Source of the DNA: Gp6-AA40 sp036742665
GTDB taxonomy: Bacteria; Acidobacteriota; Vicinamibacteria; Vicinamibacterales; UBA2999
Length of the DNA stretch: 15,915 nt
Assembly (NCBI GenBank): GCA_036742665.1
Contig: DAINQP010000146.1
Span: 1-15,915, forward strand
Direction: 5' to 3'
A model generated the notes under the pieces. That model did not search any database. It worked only from the letters and a program-made list of their open reading frames with translations, and was not told where the DNA came from. Numbering within the stretch: the first letter of the stretch is position 1; each line of letters starts with the position of its first letter. Made by a program: the position numbers and the translations under genes. Below are positions 1 to 8,143 of the stretch, one piece after another.

Positions 1-2
1 TG

Positions 3-593
3 TACCTGCAGGGCCTCCAGGGACGGGCGGTCGGACCGTTGATGTACCTCGGCGCCAAGCACATGGTCACGGGCTACGACCATCTGCTCTTCCTGGTCGG
101 TGTGATCTTCTTCCTCTACCGGCTCAAGGATGTCGTGACCTACGTGAGCCTGTTCACGATCGGGCACAGCCTGACCCTGCTGGCCGGTGTCCTCGGCGGC
201 ATCCGCGCCAATCCATTCCTCATCGACGCCATCATCGGCTTCTCCGTGGTCTACAAGGCATTCGAAAACATGGACGGCTTCAAGCGATTCTTCGGTGTGC
301 AGCCGAACACACGCGTCGCCGTCCTCGTCTTCGGGCTGTTCCACGGCTTCGGTCTGGCGACGAAGCTCCAGGAGTTCGATCTGTCGCCCAACGGTCTCGT
401 GGCAAACATCGTCAGCTTCAACGTCGGCGTCGAGATCGGTCAGGGGCTCGCGCTCACCGGCATTCTCATCGCACTGACTTGGTGGCGCTCGCACCGCGCC
501 TTCTTCGATCACGCGTTCGCGACGAACGCGCTGGTGATGGCGTGCGGATTTCTGCTTGTCGGCTTTCAGCTCTCGGGGTACTTCCTGTCATGA
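3..593 (+). CDS. HupE/UreJ family membrane protein, 5' end missing
   Basis: The frame is open to the left edge, so the true start lies upstream; about 196 residues are visible. A TTG at 39 and an ATG at 42 are in frame but fall inside the domain and are unlikely starts. The protein is strongly hydrophobic with about five or six membrane segments. It shows the HupE/UreJ signature histidines: HMVTGYDHLLF near the visible start, then IGHSLTL, then LFHGFGLA. Family members are inner-membrane proteins linked to nickel/cobalt or other metal handling, with no firm transport mechanism for this subgroup. Its stop overlaps the start of the next gene (ATGA at 590-593), so the two are probably translated together. 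Position ahead of a copper/silver efflux set suggests a role in metal handling, which is inference. Family assignment is secure, substrate is not. Confidence 0.85.
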   Translation, partial: YLQGLQGRAVGPLMYLGAKHMVTGYDHLLFLVGVIFFLYRLKDVVTYVSLFTIGHSLTLLAGVLGGIRANPFLIDAIIGFSVVYKAFENMDGFKRFFGVQPNTRVAVLVFGLFHGFGLATKLQEFDLSPNGLVANIVSFNVGVEIGQGLALTGILIALTWWRSHRAFFDHAFATNALVMACGFLLVGFQLSGYFLS

Positions 594-1201
594 CGATGGC
601 ATCTGACGTCGAGATGAGCGTAGAGGCGAAGCAGCGGCTTGCTGTCGCAGCGGGATTGGCGCTACTTGGCGCCGGACTGATTTTGGTGATGTTCGTCATG
701 CCCGCTGAGTACGGCGTTGACCCGCTGGGGACGGGCGCGCGGCTCGGCCTGACCGAGCTGGGTGCGACCGGCAAACAGATCGCGGCGCTCGAGAGCTCGT
801 CCACGAATACGGCGCAAGCCACGATCCTGGTCCACCAGGACGCGCCCTTCAAATCCGAAACCGTGGACTTCGCGATCGGGCCGCGTCAGGGCATGGAATA
901 CAAGTACCGGCTCGATAAAGGAGAGGCACTCTTATATTCGTGGAAGGCCACCGGACCAGTGAACGTGGAATTCCACGCGGAGCCAGACGGCGCGCCGCGC
1001 GGTTACGCGCAGAGTTATGAGAAAGTCGATCGCCAGACTGCCGCATCAGGCACGCTGACCTCACCGTTTCCAGGCATTCACGGTTGGTACTGGGAGAACA
1101 CGACCGATCAGCCCATAACGGTCACCCTGACCTCGGCTGGTTACTACAACCTCTCCCACGAGTTCCGCAGCGGTCAGCCCACGAAGAACAAAACGTTCTG
1201 A
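590..1201 (+). CDS. Single-pass membrane-anchored periplasmic protein found with metal efflux genes
   Basis: 203 residues from the ATG at 590, which overlaps the previous stop; a longer frame from 479 would run inside the upstream gene and is less likely. Residues about 17-37 form one membrane segment, followed by MPAEYGVDPLGTGARLGL. This resembles proteins annotated as 'transmembrane anchor protein' that lie beside HupE/UreJ and CzcA/CusA-type genes in Proteobacteria (from memory). The remainder (about 60-203) is a soluble, probably periplasmic, beta-rich domain with many aromatic residues near HGWYWENTT and no cysteine. No catalytic motif is visible. The ATGA overlap with the HupE-like gene indicates translational coupling and perhaps a physical complex of the two. 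Function is unknown. Confidence 0.8.
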   Translation: MTMASDVEMSVEAKQRLAVAAGLALLGAGLILVMFVMPAEYGVDPLGTGARLGLTELGATGKQIAALESSSTNTAQATILVHQDAPFKSETVDFAIGPRQGMEYKYRLDKGEALLYSWKATGPVNVEFHAEPDGAPRGYAQSYEKVDRQTAASGTLTSPFPGIHGWYWENTTDQPITVTLTSAGYYNLSHEFRSGQPTKNKTF

Positions 1202-1222
1202 TCGGATCGAAAGGAGCGTGGC

Positions 1223-1306
1223 GTGTTCCTCGCTGGCGTCCTGAGCATCGCATCGACGATTGGCTTTGATCTGCGATATGGCCGACGCGAACGGCGCCCG
1301 GTTTGA
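1223..1306 (+). CDS. Possible 27-codon leader ORF upstream of the Cys-rich gene
   Basis: A GTG at 1223 lies about 8 bases after a good ribosome binding site (AAGGAG, about 1210-1215) and opens a 27-codon frame starting MFLAGVLSIASTIGF and ending RRERRPV. Its TGA at 1304-1306 is one base before the ATG at 1308 that I prefer for the next gene, which itself lacks a Shine-Dalgarno sequence. This arrangement would suit translational coupling or a leader peptide. The ORF is short and could be chance, so confidence is low. Confidence 0.3.
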   Translation: MFLAGVLSIASTIGFDLRYGRRERRPV

Positions 1307-1307
1307 C

Positions 1308-1745
1308 ATGCTCGTCGCCGTCGAGCATCCTAGATCCGTGAGGAGCGTTCTGCGGCGCGCGCTGGCGGCCTGGCTCGGCCTGATGCTCACGGGCGGGCCC
1401 ATCGGCCTGTGCGCCGCAGTGATGCCGACGCCAGAGGGGCGCATGGCCTGCTGCACCGGGAAAGACACGTGCCCGATGCACGACGGCGCCACGCACAGCT
1501 CCGCATCGCACCACCGGCCAACCCAATCGCAGGCGGACCAGTGCTGCGTCGCGTCTGAGCGCGATACGCCGAACCAGTCGATGCCGATGACTGGTGCGGG
1601 ACCAGCGACTCCCGTGCTCGGCACGAGCGTTCTACTTCCGCTGCACGTACCCGCACTTGTGCGCACCGACGCGTGGCGGACCGCCACGCCGCTTCTCGTC
1701 ACGCCCGTTCCCCGGCATCTTCTTCTCGCCGTCTTTCTCGTTTAG
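1308..1745 (+). CDS. Small exported Cys/His/Met-rich protein, probable metal binder
   Basis: 145 residues from the ATG at 1308. In-frame alternatives are ATG 1278 and TTG 1260, none with a clear ribosome binding site. The 1308 start gives a basic N-terminus (VRSVLRRALAAW) followed by a hydrophobic stretch to about residue 38, which reads as a signal peptide or anchor. The middle carries likely metal ligands: Cys48-Cys49, then CPMH (Cys55, Met57, His58), His63, His68-His69, Cys79-Cys80 and MPM at 92-94. The C-terminus (PRHLLLAVFLV) is hydrophobic and ends abruptly. I do not recognise a named family. Spaced cysteine pairs with CPMH, directly upstream of a copper/silver pump gene, suggest a periplasmic metal sensor or chaperone; that is inference. 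Confidence 0.72.
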   Translation: MLVAVEHPRSVRSVLRRALAAWLGLMLTGGPIGLCAAVMPTPEGRMACCTGKDTCPMHDGATHSSASHHRPTQSQADQCCVASERDTPNQSMPMTGAGPATPVLGTSVLLPLHVPALVRTDAWRTATPLLVTPVPRHLLLAVFLV

Positions 1746-1793
1746 CCACAGACAGCCGTCGTGTGTCTGCTCGGGCGTGTGGCCTGAGCCGTC

Positions 1794-1816
1794 AGCCCGG
1801 GCGCGTAGCCCGGGCG
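1794..1816 (+). repeat. GC-rich direct and inverted repeat ahead of the pump gene
   Basis: The 10-mer AGCCCGGGCG occurs at 1794-1803 and again at 1807-1816. Its core GCCCGGGC is self-complementary, so the copies can pair as an 8-bp stem with loop GCGTA. It lies in the 111-base gap before the pump gene, about 40 bases from the proposed start, followed by alternating GC sequence (about 1820-1840). It may shape mRNA folding near that start or be a dispersed palindrome; no promoter is obvious nearby. Confidence 0.6.
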
Positions 1817-1856
1817 TGCAGGCGCGCACGCACGCGCGCATTGAGTGTCGTGGCAA

Positions 1857-4800
1857 ATGATCAATCGCCTCATTGACGTCGCGCTGAGGAATCGATTCCT
1901 CGTCATCGCCCTGTATCTGGGTCTCGCCGGCTGGGGCTGGTGGGCGCTGGGTCACACGCCGATCGACGCCATTCCCGATCTTTCGGATAACCAGGTCATC
2001 GTCTTCACGGACTGGGCAGGACACAGTCCGCAGGAAGTCGAGGACCAAGTGACCTATCCCCTGACCACTAATCTGCAGGGGCTCGCTGGCGTGCGTGTCG
2101 TGCGGTCTCAGTCGGCGTTCGGGTTCTCGATGATCTACGTCGTCTTTGAGGACGACGTCGACCTCTACTTCGCGCGGACGCGGGTGCTCGAGCGCATGAG
2201 CCTGGTGGCCAAGAGCCTGCCCGCGGGCGTGACGCCGACACTGGGCCCAGACGCCACCGGCGTCGGCCACGTGTTCTGGTACACCGTCGAAAGTGCCGCC
2301 CTTTCTCTTCGCGAGTTGCGCACAATCCAGGACTGGTTCATCCGCTATCAGCTCAACGCCGTCCCCGGCGTGGCCGAAGTCGCCTCGGTCGGCGGCCACG
2401 TGCAGCAGTATCAGGTCGACGTCGATCCGAACCGCCTCAGGACCTACAACCTGCCGCTCAGTGCCGTGGTGTCCGCGGTGCGCGGGAGCAACGTCAACGT
2501 CGGCGGCAACGTGCTCGAGTCGAACGGCTCGTGGCTCATCGTTCGTGGCGTCGGGCTCATCGAATCGGTAGACGACGTGAAACAGATCGTCATCGGCGCG
2601 TCGAACGGTGTGCCGGTGCGTATCGCGGAAGTCGCCGACGTCCAGATCGGCAATGCGTTTCGTGTGGCCTCGCTCGTCAAGGGCGCCAACGAAGCCGTCG
2701 GTGGCGTGGTAGTGGCGCGATCGGGCGTGAACACCAAGGCCGTGATCGATGCCGTCAAGGCGCGCATTGCCGAGATCACTCCAGGGCTTCCTCCTGGCGT
2801 AACCATCGTGCCGTTCTACGACCGATCGGATCTCATCGAACAGACCACGGATACCCTGCGCACAGCGCTGATCGAAGAGATCGCGCTGGTGACACTCGCC
2901 CACGTCGTCTTCCTGCTGCACTTCAGGTCGATTCTGATCGTCACGATGCCGCTGCCGCTGGCCGTGCTGACGTCGTTTCTCGGCATGTATTACGCCGGCG
3001 TCTCGTCGAACATCATGAGCCTGGCCGGCATCGCGATCGCGATCGGCGTGCTCGTCGATGCTGGCATCGTGGTCACGGAGAACGCCTTCCGGACAGTTGA
3101 GAAGCGCGGCATCGATCCACGCGATCGCGGACAGGTGTTCGATGCGGTACGCGAGTCAACGCGGCTCGTCGGCCGGCCGGTGTTCTTCTCGATGAGCATC
3201 ATCCTGCTCGCCTTCATTCCGGTCTTCGCACTCAGTGGACAAGAGGGCAAGCTGTTTCACCCGCTGGCATTCACCAAGACGTTCGCCGTGCTGGCGGCGA
3301 CGGTGATCGCCGTCACGCTGGTACCGGTGCTGTGCACCATCCTCCTTGGCGGCAGGGTCCACGCGGAAGACGCAAACCCGGTCATGCGCGGCCTGCGCGC
3401 GATCTACAAGCCGGTGCTGCTCACCGCGCTCACCCACCGGCGATTCACCCTCGCCGGGGCCGCGCTGCTGCTGGCCGGAGCGCTGCTGCTCGCGCGCAAT
3501 ATCGGCAGCGAGTTCATGCCTGCGCTCAACGAAGGTGATCTGATGTTCATGCCGATCGCCGATCCGAGCATCTCGCTGGAAGAGAACACCACGATCGCCG
3601 CCCGGCAGAACGCTGCCCTCATGAAGTTCCCTGAGGTGGCGTACGTGGTCGCGAAAGTCGCGCGCGCCGATACGTCAACCGATCCGGCACCGCTCAACAT
3701 GACGGAAACGATCGTCCACCTCAAGCCGCGCGATCAATGGCGGCCGGGCATGACACTCGACCGGCTGCGCGCCGAGATGGGCCGCGCCGCACAGTTGCCT
3801 GGCGTCTCCAACATCTGGACGATGCCGATCATCAACCGGATCGACATGCTCACCACCGGACTCCGGTCGGAAGTGGGCGTGAAGATTTACGGAAACGATC
3901 TGATGACACTCGAGAACCTGGCGCGAGAGGTGGCCGACGTTGTGCGCCATGTCCCCGGTGCGGCAAACGTTTATCCGGAACAAGTGACCAGCGGTCAGTA
4001 TCTGAATATCGTCATCGATCGCGCGGCGGCCGCACGTTACGGCATTGGCGTCGGCGACGTGCAGCAAGTAATTGAGACCGCCATCGGCGAATCGACGCTG
4101 ACCACGACGATCGAGGGACGCCGGCGCTTTCCAGTACGCGTGCGGTATGCGCCACAGTTCCGCACCGATGCCGAGGCCCTGGGACGTGTCGTGGTGTCGG
4201 GGTCCGGTGGCACATCCGTGCCACTCAGCCAGGTCGCGACGTTCGAGCATGCGCGTGGACCCGCGATGATCTCGTCGGAAAACGGACTGCTGCTGGCAAC
4301 GGTACTGCTCAATGTGCAGGACCGCGATGGCGGCGGATTCGTCAACGAGGCTCGCGCGGCAGTCACGCGCCAGATCCGGCTACCGGCCGGCTATTACGTC
4401 AGCTGGAGCGGCCGCTGGGAGAACCAGGAGCGCGCCCGGGCGCGACTGCAGATCGTATTGCCAGTGGTCTTGCTCGTCATTTTCGTCCTGCTCTACTTCA
4501 CGTATCACTCGGCGCTCGAGGCGGCGCACGTACTGCTGGCCGTTCCCTTTGCGTTGACTGGCGGCCTCTATCTCGTCTGGCTGCTTGGCTACAACTTCTC
4601 CGTCGCTGTGTGGGTCGGGTTCATCGCACTGTTCGGCACTGCGGTGCAGACCGGTGTGGTGATGGTCATTTACCTGGAGGAAGCAGTCGAGCGAAAGCGC
4701 CGCGAGTTGGGCGGTGCATTATCACGCGCCGCGCTCCGCGAGGCCGTGATCGAAGGCGCGCTGCTCCGGCTGCGTCCGAAGGTCATGACGGTTGCGACTG

Positions 4801-5450
4801 TGGTCGCGGGCCTGCTGCCGATCATGTGGAGCACGCGGGTGGGCGCGGAGGTGATGAAGCCGCTCGCCACGCCGGTCCTCGGTGGGATGGCCTCATCACT
4901 GCTGCACGTGCTGGTGGTCACACCGGTCATCTTCTTCTGGATTCAGGAGCGGCGCCTCAGACTGCAGCACGAGTCGCTGCCGGAGCCGGAGAGTCTTCCA
5001 GTGAATCGGCGGCGTCTCCTCGTCGCCGCCGGCGCGCTGGTGCTGCTCGCGCTGATCACGACGCTCGCCTGGCGTGTTGCCACACGAGACCGTCAGGGAA
5101 TGGCGCCACAAACGGCGGGCAGCGTCGTGCAGACCGTTCGCGCCGGCGATCTCGACGTGGTCGTCTTGTCGCCAACCGGCGCGCTGCGAACCGGCCGCAA
5201 CACGTTCACGGTCGAGTTCAGACGTGCGGGGACAGAGATGCTGGTCGATGTCGGACACGTGCGCGCCAGCGCCAACATGACGATGCCCGGCATGGCCATG
5301 TCGGGAAATCTGCAGGTCATGCCCAGTGGTGTGCAAGGCCGTTACACGGCGACGGCGGAGTTCGGCATGGCCGGGGCCTGGCAGATGGGCCTCGACTGGG
5401 ATGGCCCGGCCGGCCGGGGCTCGGTGAATTTCCACGGAGGCGTGCAATGA
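1857..5450 (+). CDS. cusA: CusA-type copper/silver RND efflux pump with fused C-terminal YtkA/FixH-like domain
   Basis: 1197 residues from ATG 1857; a GTG at 1845 is in frame, but the N-terminus MINRLIDVALRNRFLVIALY fits the family at 1857. Residues 1-1040 form a complete heavy-metal RND permease, the inner-membrane proton-driven pump of a tripartite efflux system. The TM4 proton-relay pair is present (Asp401 and Glu408 in VDAGIVVTEN). Met565, Met615 and Met664 match Escherichia coli CusA Met573, Met623 and Met672 with a constant offset of 8, within the same surrounding motifs (MFMP, PLNM, NRIDMLTTG), which points to Cu(I)/Ag(I) rather than Zn/Co/Cd. About 150 extra residues follow: an arginine-flanked membrane segment (about 1053-1074) and a beta-rich domain (about 1082-1197) with His1134, Met1141, 1143, 1146, 1148, Trp1175 and Met1177. 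That tail resembles YtkA/FixH-like domains. The stop overlaps the next gene. Confidence 0.93.
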   Translation: MINRLIDVALRNRFLVIALYLGLAGWGWWALGHTPIDAIPDLSDNQVIVFTDWAGHSPQEVEDQVTYPLTTNLQGLAGVRVVRSQSAFGFSMIYVVFEDDVDLYFARTRVLERMSLVAKSLPAGVTPTLGPDATGVGHVFWYTVESAALSLRELRTIQDWFIRYQLNAVPGVAEVASVGGHVQQYQVDVDPNRLRTYNLPLSAVVSAVRGSNVNVGGNVLESNGSWLIVRGVGLIESVDDVKQIVIGASNGVPVRIAEVADVQIGNAFRVASLVKGANEAVGGVVVARSGVNTKAVIDAVKARIAEITPGLPPGVTIVPFYDRSDLIEQTTDTLRTALIEEIALVTLAHVVFLLHFRSILIVTMPLPLAVLTSFLGMYYAGVSSNIMSLAGIAIAIGVLVDAGIVVTENAFRTVEKRGIDPRDRGQVFDAVRESTRLVGRPVFFSMSIILLAFIPVFALSGQEGKLFHPLAFTKTFAVLAATVIAVTLVPVLCTILLGGRVHAEDANPVMRGLRAIYKPVLLTALTHRRFTLAGAALLLAGALLLARNIGSEFMPALNEGDLMFMPIADPSISLEENTTIAARQNAALMKFPEVAYVVAKVARADTSTDPAPLNMTETIVHLKPRDQWRPGMTLDRLRAEMGRAAQLPGVSNIWTMPIINRIDMLTTGLRSEVGVKIYGNDLMTLENLAREVADVVRHVPGAANVYPEQVTSGQYLNIVIDRAAAARYGIGVGDVQQVIETAIGESTLTTTIEGRRRFPVRVRYAPQFRTDAEALGRVVVSGSGGTSVPLSQVATFEHARGPAMISSENGLLLATVLLNVQDRDGGGFVNEARAAVTRQIRLPAGYYVSWSGRWENQERARARLQIVLPVVLLVIFVLLYFTYHSALEAAHVLLAVPFALTGGLYLVWLLGYNFSVAVWVGFIALFGTAVQTGVVMVIYLEEAVERKRRELGGALSRAALREAVIEGALLRLRPKVMTVATVVAGLLPIMWSTRVGAEVMKPLATPVLGGMASSLLHVLVVTPVIFFWIQERRLRLQHESLPEPESLPVNRRRLLVAAGALVLLALITTLAWRVATRDRQGMAPQTAGSVVQTVRAGDLDVVVLSPTGALRTGRNTFTVEFRRAGTEMLVDVGHVRASANMTMPGMAMSGNLQVMPSGVQGRYTATAEFGMAGAWQMGLDWDGPAGRGSVNFHGGVQ

Positions 5451-6769
5451 ATGTACGGATCAGAGTGGGCCTGGTGATGCTTGCGACGCTCGTGTCCACA
5501 GCGGCGGCCGCACAGCCGCCAGTGTCGTCCTCATCGACTGGTCATGTCGATCCGGTGAGCGGTGTGTCGATCGAGCAGGCGATCGCCCGCGCCCTCGAGC
5601 GGGAGCCATCGCTCCGCGCCGCACGCAGTCAGATCGACGTTGCGCGCGGGATGCGGGAGCAGTCATCGCTCAGACCGAATCCGAGTGTCTCGTTCGAGCG
5701 CCGCGAAGAGCCGCAGGGCATGGACAATCAAACGATGCTGTCGCTCGAGTGGCCGCTCGATCTGTTTCGGCGCGACACACGTGTGGCGGTCGCCGATCGT
5801 CAAATCTCGGCCACCGAGTTCGCGGTCGCCAATCGACAGCGGATGCTCATCGCCGACGTGCGCGCTCGCTACGGCGAGGTCCTAACCAGCCTTCGCGACC
5901 TCAGGCTCCTCGATGATCTCGTCGCCGCAACAGAGCGGCAGCACGATCTGCTTCGCGCACGAGTCGATGAAGGAGCCACGGCGCCACTCGATCGCGATCT
6001 CGTGGCTGTCGAACTGCGGCGTCTCGAGTCCGAGCGCCTCCTGCAGGCGGGCCGCGTCGAGATCGCGCTCATCGGTTTGAAGCGGGTCCTCGGCATGCAG
6101 CCGGACGCGACCCTGATGGTGCGGGATACCCTGGAAGATGTCGTGCTCCGCGAATCTGCAGCGGCCTTACCAGGTCCCGACGTGACGAACATCGTCGAAC
6201 AGAGGGCCGACGTGCGCGAGTCGGCGGCCCAGGTCGAGATCGCGGCAGCGAAGATCGATCGCGCCGAGCGCGAGGGCCGCCTCGACGTCAACCTGTTCAC
6301 CAACTACTCGCGAATGAACAGCGGCTTTCCGCAACTCGGTATCGCGCCGACGGGCGGCCTCACGCCGATCCGTAGCGTGTTTCACTACGTCGCCGCAGGG
6401 GCGATGGTCACCGTTCCCTTGCGCAACCGCAACCAGGGCGAGCTCGCCGCGGCGCGAGCGGAGCAGACCGGAGCCGCCCTCACCCACCGGGCCGCGCTCT
6501 TGACGGCGGAAACCGAGCTCGCCGCTGCTCGTACGCGCGACGACTACGCGCGACAGGCCATCAAGATCTACGGCAGCGGAGCGCAGGGGCTCGCCCGTCA
6601 GAATCTCACGGTGGTCGAACAGAGTTTTCAGCTTGGCCGAGTGACCGTGTTCGACGTGCTCACTGAGCGACGACGCTACATCGAAGTGGAGCGGGGATAT
6701 ACGGACGCACTGCGCGCGGCGTTCGAGGCGCGGACGGCGCTCAACCAGGCGATCGGAGGAGCACGATGA
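5447..6769 (+). CDS. TolC-family outer-membrane efflux protein (CusC/CzcC type)
   Basis: 440 residues from ATG 5447, preceded by GGAGG (about 5435-5440) and overlapping the pump stop by ATGA. The N-terminus is a signal peptide ending AAAAQ near residue 23. Two outer-membrane-efflux repeats follow (about 40-230 and 245-435), with long heptad-like alpha-helical stretches such as LLRARVDEGATAPLDRDLVA and the second-repeat form VEQSFQLGRVTVFDVL. Family members trimerise into an outer-membrane channel with a periplasmic helical tunnel and form the exit duct of tripartite pumps. There is no lipobox cysteine near the N-terminus, unlike E. coli CusC, so this one is probably cleaved by signal peptidase I rather than lipidated. 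Its place between pump and adaptor fixes its role as the outer-membrane component. Confidence 0.92.
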   Translation: MNVRIRVGLVMLATLVSTAAAAQPPVSSSSTGHVDPVSGVSIEQAIARALEREPSLRAARSQIDVARGMREQSSLRPNPSVSFERREEPQGMDNQTMLSLEWPLDLFRRDTRVAVADRQISATEFAVANRQRMLIADVRARYGEVLTSLRDLRLLDDLVAATERQHDLLRARVDEGATAPLDRDLVAVELRRLESERLLQAGRVEIALIGLKRVLGMQPDATLMVRDTLEDVVLRESAAALPGPDVTNIVEQRADVRESAAQVEIAAAKIDRAEREGRLDVNLFTNYSRMNSGFPQLGIAPTGGLTPIRSVFHYVAAGAMVTVPLRNRNQGELAAARAEQTGAALTHRAALLTAETELAAARTRDDYARQAIKIYGSGAQGLARQNLTVVEQSFQLGRVTVFDVLTERRRYIEVERGYTDALRAAFEARTALNQAIGGAR

Positions 6770-8016
6770 ACGGCGAATCACGCGTCACGCTGAGCTCGGG
6801 CGTCGCCGCGGCCGCGGCGTTCGCATTGCTGTTCGCAGGAGCAGCGGCGACGTACCTGATGATGCGGCCTGCTGGACTCGCCAGTCATGAGACGGTAGTC
6901 ATGCCCGCTCCCGGTGCGGCTCCGTCTGCTGCGTCGGGCGCACCTGCCGACGACGTGGTCGTCACACTGACTCCTGATGCGGTGGAGCGAGCGGGTCTGG
7001 TGACAGCAACTGTCGCCACGGGAACGTCCACCACGGACATTCGTCTGCCCGGCGTAGTGGAGCCCAATGCCTACCGGCGGGTGGCGGTGACACCACTCGT
7101 CAGCGGACGTGTGACGCACGTTGCCGCCCAACTCGGCGCGCGTGTGCGAAAGGGCGAGACGATGACCAACATCTACAGCCCGGCCATCGCCGACGCGCGA
7201 GCGAAGTACATCTCGGCACGGGCGATGCTCGACGCCCACGACCTCGAGCTCCAGCGCACAGAGAAGCTCGTGGAGATCGGCGCGGCGAGCCGTCAGGAAC
7301 TCGAGCGCATTCATGCCGAGCACGCGGCGCAGATCGCCGAGGTCAGCAGCGCGCGGTCGCAGCTCGAGCTGTTGGGCGTGCCCGCACCGCCATCGCACGA
7401 GGCACAGGGCGGAGGCGCCGTCAGCGCCACGACGAGCGTACCTGCGCCGATCGACGGTGTGGTCACCGAACGCAACGCCAACGTTGGTCTGAACGTAGAC
7501 AGCGCAACCCAGCTGTTCACCGTCGTCGATCTCTCGACGGTCTGGATCGTCGCGGATGTCTACGAACGCGATTTCTCTCGGGTCCGTGTCGGCAACCAGG
7601 CGGCGATCACCACTCCGGCGTATCCCGGTTTGACACTCCGCGGCCCGGTCAGCTATATCGATCCGCAAGTCAACGCCACGACACGCACTGCGAAGGTGCG
7701 AGTCGAGGTCGCCAATGCCAGGGGCGACCTCCGCCTCGGGATGTACGCCGACGTCGCCATCTCCACAGGTCAGGCGACCGCAAAGGTCATGATTCCGGGC
7801 GCGTCAATTCAGCAGGTCGGCAACCGTTCGGTCGTGTATCTCTCCGATTCCCAGCAACCCGGCCGGTTCGTGGAACGGGCTGTCACGCTGGGCGCCTCCT
7901 CTGGCGAACAGGTGGAAGTCGCGTCCGGCCTGAAGCCCGGCGATGTCGTCGTGACCGAGGGCAGCTTCTTCGTGAAAGCCGAACGTGAGCGTCTCGGCGG
8001 AATGTCTGCGCATTGA
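6766..8016 (+). CDS. cusB: CusB/CzcB-type periplasmic adaptor (membrane fusion protein)
   Basis: 416 residues; the ATG at 6766 overlaps the previous stop and follows GGAGGAGC. Residues about 11-33 form a membrane anchor or signal. A lipoyl-like half-motif comes at about 108-140 (PLVSGRVTHVAAQLGARVRKG). A helical hairpin spans about 141-204, and the second lipoyl half is at about 222-256 (VPAPIDGVVTERNANVG). A beta-barrel (about 257-340) and a membrane-proximal domain follow. Adaptors of this kind bridge the RND pump and the TolC-like channel, and in CusB they also take metal from a chaperone. I do not see a CusB-like N-terminal methionine triad, only scattered Met32, Met33 and Met46, so delivery may differ from E. 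coli. The adaptor coming last, after pump and channel, is unlike the cusCFBA order. Confidence 0.92.
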   Translation: MNGESRVTLSSGVAAAAAFALLFAGAAATYLMMRPAGLASHETVVMPAPGAAPSAASGAPADDVVVTLTPDAVERAGLVTATVATGTSTTDIRLPGVVEPNAYRRVAVTPLVSGRVTHVAAQLGARVRKGETMTNIYSPAIADARAKYISARAMLDAHDLELQRTEKLVEIGAASRQELERIHAEHAAQIAEVSSARSQLELLGVPAPPSHEAQGGGAVSATTSVPAPIDGVVTERNANVGLNVDSATQLFTVVDLSTVWIVADVYERDFSRVRVGNQAAITTPAYPGLTLRGPVSYIDPQVNATTRTAKVRVEVANARGDLRLGMYADVAISTGQATAKVMIPGASIQQVGNRSVVYLSDSQQPGRFVERAVTLGASSGEQVEVASGLKPGDVVVTEGSFFVKAERERLGGMSAH

Positions 8017-8143
8017 CGCAGCCAACCCCGTGGTCGTCCTCGATAATTCAAACGAGCGCTGCCGCTCAACACCGCCGTCGAAATCGACGTCACCGGACGA
8101 GGCAAAAGCCATCGCGTTCACTGCGGCATGAAGATGCTCGAAT

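Noticed and set aside
1632..2921. 429-codon open frame on the minus strand
   Set aside because: It lies opposite the pump gene, whose protein is clearly conserved. The translation is low-complexity (His, Asp, Arg and Val rich) with no domain, as expected for a shadow frame in GC-rich DNA.
4610..5446. In-frame extension of the outer-membrane factor upstream of 5447
   Set aside because: The extension is arginine-rich antisense-like sequence within the pump gene. The signal peptide and ribosome binding site place the start at 5447.
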